From Clostridiales bacterium (lineage in GTDB: Bacteria > Bacillota > Clostridia > Oscillospirales > QAMX01), in contig DUUG01000317.1 in NCBI GenBank assembly GCA_012841675.1, positions 1-10,559 on the forward strand: a DNA stretch of 10,559 nt. Reading direction: 5' to 3'. The notes beneath the pieces are model-generated. The model made no database searches. It worked only from the letters and a program-made list of their open reading frames with translations, and was not told the origin of the DNA. Position numbers and translations under genes: made by a program. The first letter of the stretch is position 1. The number at the start of each line of letters is the position of its first letter. Below are positions 5,977 to 10,559 of this stretch, piece after piece.

Positions 5977-7749
5977 ATGAAAAAAAGAAGCATTGCTGTT
6001 CTGCTCTTGATGATTCTGACCGTTAGTCTGCTTTTTCCGCAGGCGACCCAGGCGAATTTCGAGGCCCCGGCCATAGAAGTTGTCATCCAGCCTCAATACA
6101 CTTTAGCACGAGACTTTTCAGACGGTCGCGCCGCTGTTTTTAACGGACAAAAGTGGGGATATATTGATACAACGGGAACACTTGTTACCGATTATCTTTA
6201 CGATATTGCGGGCGATTACGCCGAAGGGGTGGCGGCTGTTGCCACGGTAGTAAAAGGGGGACTTGAAAAAACGCCCGATGTGGAAACGTGGTATTTGATT
6301 GATAAGGACGGGCATGTTGTGTTCGAGGAGGGCGTCAACAACCGCTATTCGGCCAGCCAGCCCACGTATATTACATCCGTTGTCAACGGGACCTACATAA
6401 AATCCCCGGGTGCAGAGGCAAAAGCCACTATCCAAAGCATACGGCCGGGGAATACGACCCTGCCCGTTACCCGATTTACCAGAGGGCATGCGTACGCGGA
6501 AGGCTATATGGTTGTTTCCACCGATGCAACAGGGAAGTTTACGCTTCCCTCTGCCATTGCACAGGCCGAAGCGGGGGCCAAGCCCGACAGCAGGGGCGAT
6601 ATGCTCATAGATTTTAACGGGAAAATTCTGTGGCAGCCCGATTGGGGGATGCTGCTTCCGCCCAACCGGGGGCTGGTTCCCGCGCATTCCCGGACTACCG
6701 GGCTTTGGGGCTTTGCCGATTTTACGGGACAATACGTCATTGAGCCGATGTACGAGGACTTTTGGTATGCCTACCGAAACGGCGCTTTTGAAATATTTGC
6801 CGACGGGGTGGCCGCCCTTTACAAAGACGGAACCTATTATGCAGTAGATACCGGCGGAAAAGTATTGTTTTCCACCCAAAATCTCTTAGGGCTTCACGGC
6901 GAAGGGCTTCTGCCGATTTCGATGAATGGAAAGTACGGCTATTGCGATCTGCAAGGGATAACCGTCATAGAGCCGGAATATAAAACGGCGCAGCCTTTCC
7001 GAAACGGTGTGGCTTTGGTAGAAACGCCCGGCGGATTCTATTTTATCAATAAAAAAGGTGTTCGTTTGAATCCGCTGCCGTATACTGATGCAGGCGTATT
7101 TTCTGACGGGTTGGCCAGAGTGCAGATTATGGGGAAATACGGCTATGTACGGATTAACGGCCGGCTGCCCGACAGTCAAAATGATCGGCCGAACCAAGGG
7201 TGGGCCCAGGCAGAGCTTGATGCCGCCTATTCCTACGGGCTGTTGCCCACGTCCCTTGCGGCAAGGTACCAAACGGGGATCACCCGCACGGAAATGGCGC
7301 AGCTTACTGTGACGTTATTGACAAGGCTTTCCGACCAGACTGTGGAAGAATTAGTCCTTGCAAAGACCGGCCAGACCTTGCAGGACCATGTAAAGGCATA
7401 TAACTTTACAGACTCGGCAGACCCTTATGTGGTGGCTGCGGCGGCTTTGGGGATTGTAAACGGTGTTGGTGACGGTCGCTTTTTGCCCCATGCGGCCATT
7501 ATCCGGCAGGATGCGGCGGCCATGCTTATGCGGACGGCAAAGCTGGCAGGGCTGTCGCCTAAGTTGATACCGGCCGAGTATGCCGACCGGTCGGCCATTG
7601 CCTCTTGGGCGGTGGAATCGGTCAACTACGTGACGACCCTAGGCATTATGGGCGGCGTTGGCCACAATAAGTTCGAGCCTCGGGGCACCTATACGCGGGA
7701 GCAGGCCATTGCGACCATAAAGCGAATCTATGAAATGGTGAACCCCTAA
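5977..7749 (+). CDS. Exported WG-repeat protein with C-terminal SLH modules
   Basis: A 590-residue surface protein. Residues 1-26 are a typical signal peptide: KKR, a hydrophobic core to about 20, and a likely cut after ATQA (26). WG/YG repeats of the pattern F-G-A-V-x(n)-(W/Y)G-(Y/F)-x-D-x-x-G follow, with the WG/YG pair at residues 60-61, 244-245, 320-321 and 388-389. Examples are QKWGYIDTTG, GLWGFADFTG, GKYGYCDLQG and GKYGYVRING. The stretch ~90-235 has only weakly repeat-like sequence. From ~409 come three S-layer-homology modules: one with GITRTEMAQL (~433-442), one with NGVGDGRFLPHAAIIRQDA, and a last one with GGVGHNKFEPRGTYTREQA close to the C-terminus. SLH modules normally bind pyruvylated secondary cell-wall polymers, so the repeats would face outward. 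The function of WG repeats is not well defined. Neighbours are a PAS/kinase-like protein and a phosphoesterase. Confidence 0.88.
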   Translation: MKKRSIAVLLLMILTVSLLFPQATQANFEAPAIEVVIQPQYTLARDFSDGRAAVFNGQKWGYIDTTGTLVTDYLYDIAGDYAEGVAAVATVVKGGLEKTPDVETWYLIDKDGHVVFEEGVNNRYSASQPTYITSVVNGTYIKSPGAEAKATIQSIRPGNTTLPVTRFTRGHAYAEGYMVVSTDATGKFTLPSAIAQAEAGAKPDSRGDMLIDFNGKILWQPDWGMLLPPNRGLVPAHSRTTGLWGFADFTGQYVIEPMYEDFWYAYRNGAFEIFADGVAALYKDGTYYAVDTGGKVLFSTQNLLGLHGEGLLPISMNGKYGYCDLQGITVIEPEYKTAQPFRNGVALVETPGGFYFINKKGVRLNPLPYTDAGVFSDGLARVQIMGKYGYVRINGRLPDSQNDRPNQGWAQAELDAAYSYGLLPTSLAARYQTGITRTEMAQLTVTLLTRLSDQTVEELVLAKTGQTLQDHVKAYNFTDSADPYVVAAAALGIVNGVGDGRFLPHAAIIRQDAAAMLMRTAKLAGLSPKLIPAEYADRSAIASWAVESVNYVTTLGIMGGVGHNKFEPRGTYTREQAIATIKRIYEMVNP

Positions 7750-7763
7750 CGGGATGAGGATGC

Positions 7764-8867
7764 ATGCAGAGAATTTTACGGATTGACCCCGGTGAAAACC
7801 GGCGGATTGTTGCTATAAGTGATATCCACGGCGCGGCAGAGGAGTTTGCCGCGCTGTTGGATATGTTAGAGTTAAAACCGGAGGATATTTTAATTCTCAA
7901 CGGCGACTATATTAACCGCGGGCCGGATAGCGCCGGCGTTGTGAACATGGTTATGGATTTGTCTCGGCGCCCCCATACTTATGTGTTAAAGGGCAACCTT
8001 GAACGGCTGGTGGCTTGGTATTTGGATTGGGGCAAGCCGGAGGATATTTTGCCGCATTTTAATGACCATGTGAACAATCTCTTTTGCGAATGGGCGGCGA
8101 TTTTAGGCATTCCCCGGCCTACAACCGAGGATGCTTTTTTAGAAGCTCGTCACCAATTTAAACAGCATTTTACCAAAGAGGCGGAGTTTCTGCATAACCT
8201 GCCCCTTGGGCTGGCTCTGGGTGATTTGATTTTTGCCCACGCAGGGATTGCGCCTTCCGAGGACTGGGAGGAAAGCAGCGAACAGACGCTTTTGAAAAAT
8301 GACCCGTTTCTAACGGCGGGAGAAAATAAGACGGGGCGATGGGTCATTGTGGGCCATATGCCTGTTTGGAATGCGGCGTTTTCCCAAAATTCCAATAATC
8401 CCGCCATCGACCATGACCGGATGATTATCGGCATCGACGGCGGAAATCAGGTCAAAGATTTTTCCCAGTTAAACGCCCTTGTAATTGAAAAACAGGGCGA
8501 AAAGTTCGATTTTTCTTACCTTTTTGCCGATTTGCGGCCAAGGGTGCAGGTGAAAACGGCTTTTGCCCCGGAGGATTCGCAAGGCTATTTCAAGGATTCT
8601 TGGCCGGATTTTTATCTGGATATAGTAGAAGAAGGCCCCGAATTTTCTTACTGCCGGAGAACGGCTTCCGGCCTTTGCGGTCTTGTGAAAAACGAGCATA
8701 TCGGAACCCGGAAAGGAAAACCCTGCTTTGCCAAAAGCTCGATATCTACCCTGCTTTCTGTTTCCAAAGGGGAAGAAGTGTTATTGTTGGACCAAGGCGG
8801 ACGTTTTTCGTTTATAAAAAACAGTGAAGGCTTTGTTGGCTGGGTGCCGACGGAATGTTTGAAGTAA
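7764..8867 (+). CDS. Calcineurin-like metallophosphoesterase with SH3-like tail
   Basis: A 367-residue cytoplasmic protein (no signal peptide) of the PPP/ApaH-like phosphoesterase superfamily. Metal-ligand motifs are in order: SDIHG (19-23), GDYINRGP (47-54), GNLE (77-80), FAHAG (157-161, His159) and GHMP (197-200, His198), with IDGGN at 224-228. The metal ligands are kept, but the proton-donor dyad of PP1-type enzymes (Asp of GDxxDRG and His of GNHE) is replaced by Asn51 and Leu79. Residues ~305-367 look like an SH3b-type module ending GFVGWVPTECLK, an arrangement suggesting binding to a peptide or wall component, though export is not indicated. It starts 14 bases after the WG/SLH gene, with GGGATGAGGA (7751-7760) as ribosome binding site. 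The substrate cannot be told; protein phosphatase, nucleotide phosphatase and Ap4A hydrolase activity are all possible. Confidence 0.82.
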   Translation: MQRILRIDPGENRRIVAISDIHGAAEEFAALLDMLELKPEDILILNGDYINRGPDSAGVVNMVMDLSRRPHTYVLKGNLERLVAWYLDWGKPEDILPHFNDHVNNLFCEWAAILGIPRPTTEDAFLEARHQFKQHFTKEAEFLHNLPLGLALGDLIFAHAGIAPSEDWEESSEQTLLKNDPFLTAGENKTGRWVIVGHMPVWNAAFSQNSNNPAIDHDRMIIGIDGGNQVKDFSQLNALVIEKQGEKFDFSYLFADLRPRVQVKTAFAPEDSQGYFKDSWPDFYLDIVEEGPEFSYCRRTASGLCGLVKNEHIGTRKGKPCFAKSSISTLLSVSKGEEVLLLDQGGRFSFIKNSEGFVGWVPTECLK

Positions 8868-8891
8868 GTTGTCTTTTAAAACTTGCCATGT

Positions 8892-8908
8892 TGAGAAGAA
8901 ATTTCTCA
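8892..8908. repeat. Short inverted repeat between operons
   Basis: TGAGAA (8892-8897) and TTCTCA (8903-8908) flank a 5-base loop. No T-run follows on either strand, so it is not a convincing terminator. No better terminator is seen after the phosphoesterase gene. Confidence 0.3.
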
Positions 8909-8925
8909 CAGATTCGGGATAGGCG

Positions 8926-8954
8926 TTGACAGAACAAAAAAAAATTGGTATACT
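8926..8954 (+). promoter_or_regulatory. Sigma-A-type promoter of the tRNA unit
   Basis: A perfect -35 TTGACA (8926-8931), a 17-base A-rich spacer and a -10 TATACT (8949-8954) lie 39 bases before the mature 5' end of tRNA-Asp. The short precursor leader can pair TTGCCT (8969-8974) with AGGCAA (8986-8991). It is the strongest promoter in the window, as expected for stable RNA. Confidence 0.93.
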
Positions 8955-8993
8955 AATATTTGTCTTGATTGCCTACACTGTTTCAAGGCAAGT

Positions 8994-9070
8994 GGCCCGG
9001 TAGTTCAGTTGGTTAGAACGCTAGCCTGTCACGCTAGAGGCCGAGGGTTCGAGTCCCTTCCGGGTCGCCA
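8994..9070 (+). tRNA. tRNA-Asp (anticodon GTC)
   Basis: A 77-base cloverleaf with encoded CCA (9068-9070) and discriminator G. Acceptor GGCCCGG pairs with CCGGGTC (one G-U). The anticodon arm CTAGC-CTGTCAC-GCTAG gives GTC, reading Asp codons GAC/GAU. The T-arm contains the expected GGTTCGAGTCC. It is separated from the next tRNA by three bases. Confidence 0.97.
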
Positions 9071-9073
9071 ATT

Positions 9074-9149
<76 letters not shown>

Positions 9150-9150
9150 T

Positions 9151-9192
9151 AAACCCGGCATATCCAAAAGGATATGCCGGGTTTTTCTTTTT
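9151..9192 (+). terminator. Intrinsic terminator of the tRNA unit
   Basis: A perfect 15-bp stem, AAACCCGGCATATCC (9151-9165) with GGATATGCCGGGTTT (9170-9184), has an AAAA tetraloop and is followed by TTTTTCTTTTT (9182-9192). It begins two bases after the CCA of tRNA-Thr. Confidence 0.96.
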
Positions 9193-9208
9193 AAGCCTAC
9201 CAAAAAGC

Positions 9209-9237
9209 TTGACGAAACCGGTGGAATTGGATATATT
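9209..9237 (+). promoter_or_regulatory. Promoter of the MetH-like gene
   Basis: TTGACG (9209-9214), a 17-base spacer and TATATT (9232-9237) place a start site near 9243-9245, only about 20 bases before the ATG at 9263. The leader is too short for a SAM, cobalamin or T-box element. Confidence 0.82.
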
Positions 9238-9262
9238 TAGAAAAAAGAAAGGCGGGCAGGCG

Positions 9263-10559
9263 ATGCAACTTCGAGAAGCGATGCAAAAAAGTGTGCTTAT
9301 CATGGACGGTGCTATGGGAACCATGCTGCAAAATGCCGGGTTGAAGGCCGGTGAAAACCCGAACCTTCTCAATCTTACGAATCCGGAGGCGGTGGAAAAC
9401 GTCCATTTGGCATATATTTCCGCCGGCGCCCGCATGATTCTGACCAATACTTTTGGCGCTAACGAACGGAAGCTAGGTTCGAAAGCCCGGGAGATGGTCG
9501 CGCAAGGCGTGGCCATTGCAAAGCGGGCGGCAAAGGAAACGGGAACGTATGTGGCACTCGATGTAGGGCCCCTTGGCGAGCTGCTAGCGCCTATGGGACA
9601 GCTTTCGTTTCATGAAGCGTACGAGATTTTTAAAAATCAGATGCTTGCCGGCGCGGAAGCCAGCGCCGATGCCATATACATAGAAACCATCACCGATCTG
9701 GCGGAGGCTCGGTGCGCTTTGTTGGCGGCGAAGGAAAATACGGATTTGCCTGTGATTTGCTCCATGTCCTTTGAGAAAAATATGCGAACCTTTATGGGCG
9801 TTTCCCTTGCTTCCATGGCCCTTTGTTTGGGCGGTCTGGGGGCGGACGGTCTTGGAATCAACTGTTCGGTGGGGCCGAAGGAAATTTATCCTATGGTAGA
9901 GGAATTGCAGCGTTGGACGACACTTCCCCTTGCGGTGAAGCCCAATGCGGGCCTTCCAACGGTAGTAGATGGAGAAACCATCTATCAAACGACAGCCGAA
10001 GCGTTTGAGAAAGAGATGCAAAAGATTGCCGGGCTAGGCGTATTCGCTCTAGGCGGCTGCTGCGGCACCACGCCGGCATTTATCCGCCGGTTGTCGCCTT
10101 TGGCAGGCTCCTTCCGTTCGGCAAGGCAAAAAGAAACCCCTGCTGCCGTTTGCTCGTCTGCCCAAGTTGTTTGCTTTGACGAGTTTAAGGTTGTGGGCGA
10201 CCGAATCTCGCCGGCTGGGGCGGAAATTCGAAATGCCATAGAGGAACAAGATTTGGATACTTTGGTAGACGAGGCTTTGTCCCAAGTGGATGACGGCGCC
10301 GATCTGATAGGTGTGGAGGTAGGTATACCGGGCGTAGACGAAGCAGAAACTATGCGGGAAGCGGTTTCTACCCTGCAAAGCATGACCTCCGCCCCCTTGT
10401 GCCTTATTTCCGGCGATTTGGCGGCGTTAGAAGCCGGCCTGCGGCAATACCACGGAAAGGCAATGATATATGTGCCTTATGCGGCCGAAGCAAAAAGGGA
10501 AGATTTGTGGCGTCTTGCTGGAAAGTACGGCGCGGCGGTTATGGTTAGTGTAGCCGAGG
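9263..10559 (+). CDS. metH: MetH-like homocysteine S-methyltransferase with pterin-binding-like domain (3' partial)
   Basis: The first 432 residues, open to the window end. Residues 1-~282 are a homocysteine methyltransferase barrel: MDGAMGTMLQ (14-23), TNTFGAN (61-67), ALDVGPLGELLAP (98-110), and the zinc ligands Cys201 in GINCSVGP plus Cys266-Cys267 in GGCCGTTP. Thus homocysteine activation looks intact. From ~309, VVGDRISPAG begins a domain laid out like the methyltetrahydrofolate-binding domain of MetH. The conserved ligand positions differ, however: DVNVG reads GVEVG (350-354), the IDS Asp is Ile382 and the INS Asn is Tyr403. The start at 9263 is supported by GAAAGG (9247-9252) and the promoter just upstream; ATG 9281 lacks a ribosome binding site. 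Whether a cobalamin domain follows lies beyond the window. Methionine synthesis is the likely role, but the methyl donor is open. Confidence 0.85.
   Translation, partial: MQLREAMQKSVLIMDGAMGTMLQNAGLKAGENPNLLNLTNPEAVENVHLAYISAGARMILTNTFGANERKLGSKAREMVAQGVAIAKRAAKETGTYVALDVGPLGELLAPMGQLSFHEAYEIFKNQMLAGAEASADAIYIETITDLAEARCALLAAKENTDLPVICSMSFEKNMRTFMGVSLASMALCLGGLGADGLGINCSVGPKEIYPMVEELQRWTTLPLAVKPNAGLPTVVDGETIYQTTAEAFEKEMQKIAGLGVFALGGCCGTTPAFIRRLSPLAGSFRSARQKETPAAVCSSAQVVCFDEFKVVGDRISPAGAEIRNAIEEQDLDTLVDEALSQVDDGADLIGVEVGIPGVDEAETMREAVSTLQSMTSAPLCLISGDLAALEAGLRQYHGKAMIYVPYAAEAKREDLWRLAGKYGAAVMVSVAE

Noticed and set aside
6118..6879. 253-codon open frame on the - strand
   Set aside because: Antisense to the WG-repeat gene; its Gly/Pro-rich sequence mirrors the codons of the repeats and it has no credible ribosome binding site or domain.
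8892..8908. Terminator for the phosphoesterase gene
   Set aside because: Stem of only 6 bp, A/T-rich and without a T-run; kept only as a low-confidence inverted repeat.

Overview
The window reads as ordinary chromosome from a low-to-moderate GC Gram-positive anaerobe, most likely a member of Clostridia (Oscillospiraceae/Lachnospiraceae-like). The reasons are the nrnA-truB-ribF gene order, strong AGGAGG-type ribosome binding sites, a MurT/GatD pair, an S-layer-homology (SLH) secreted protein, tRNA genes with encoded CCA, and sigma-A-type promoters. All genes lie on the + strand. No mobile element, CRISPR array or phage gene is visible.

Positions 1-4715 form one tightly packed operon: the 3' part of nrnA (DHH phosphoesterase), truB (tRNA Psi55 synthase), ribF (FMN/FAD synthesis), then a MurT-like Mur ligase and its GatD-like amidotransferase partner. 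Three of the four junctions are 4-base ATGA overlaps. A strong intrinsic terminator (4757-4805) closes it, followed by a second, weaker hairpin. The first three genes continue the translation/ribosome-maturation cluster that usually starts with nusA-infB-rbfA. The last two belong to a cell-wall (lipid II amidation) family but are strongly divergent.

Positions 4892-8867 are probably a second operon of three genes: a cytoplasmic PAS plus histidine-kinase-like protein that has lost its kinase residues, an exported WG-repeat protein with three C-terminal SLH modules, and a metallophosphoesterase with an SH3-like tail. The first two are joined by a Shine-Dalgarno sequence that overlaps the stop codon. 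Together they suggest an envelope-sensing or envelope-maintenance unit of unknown role.

Positions 8926-9192 are a self-contained tRNA unit: consensus promoter, tRNA-Asp(GTC), tRNA-Thr(GGT), strong terminator. From 9209 a good promoter drives a gene starting at 9263 that runs off the window. It encodes a homocysteine S-methyltransferase domain with all zinc cysteines, followed by a pterin-binding-like domain.

The most notable pattern is that several proteins keep a recognisable enzyme fold but lack signature catalytic or ligand residues: the GatD-like protein (catalytic His replaced by Ile), its MurT partner (two motifs altered), the histidine-kinase-like protein (His to Asn, N-box lost), the phosphoesterase (Asp-His dyad replaced by Asn and Leu) and the pterin domain of the MetH-like protein (four ligand positions changed). 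These calls compare the sequence with family motifs from memory; no alignment was run.
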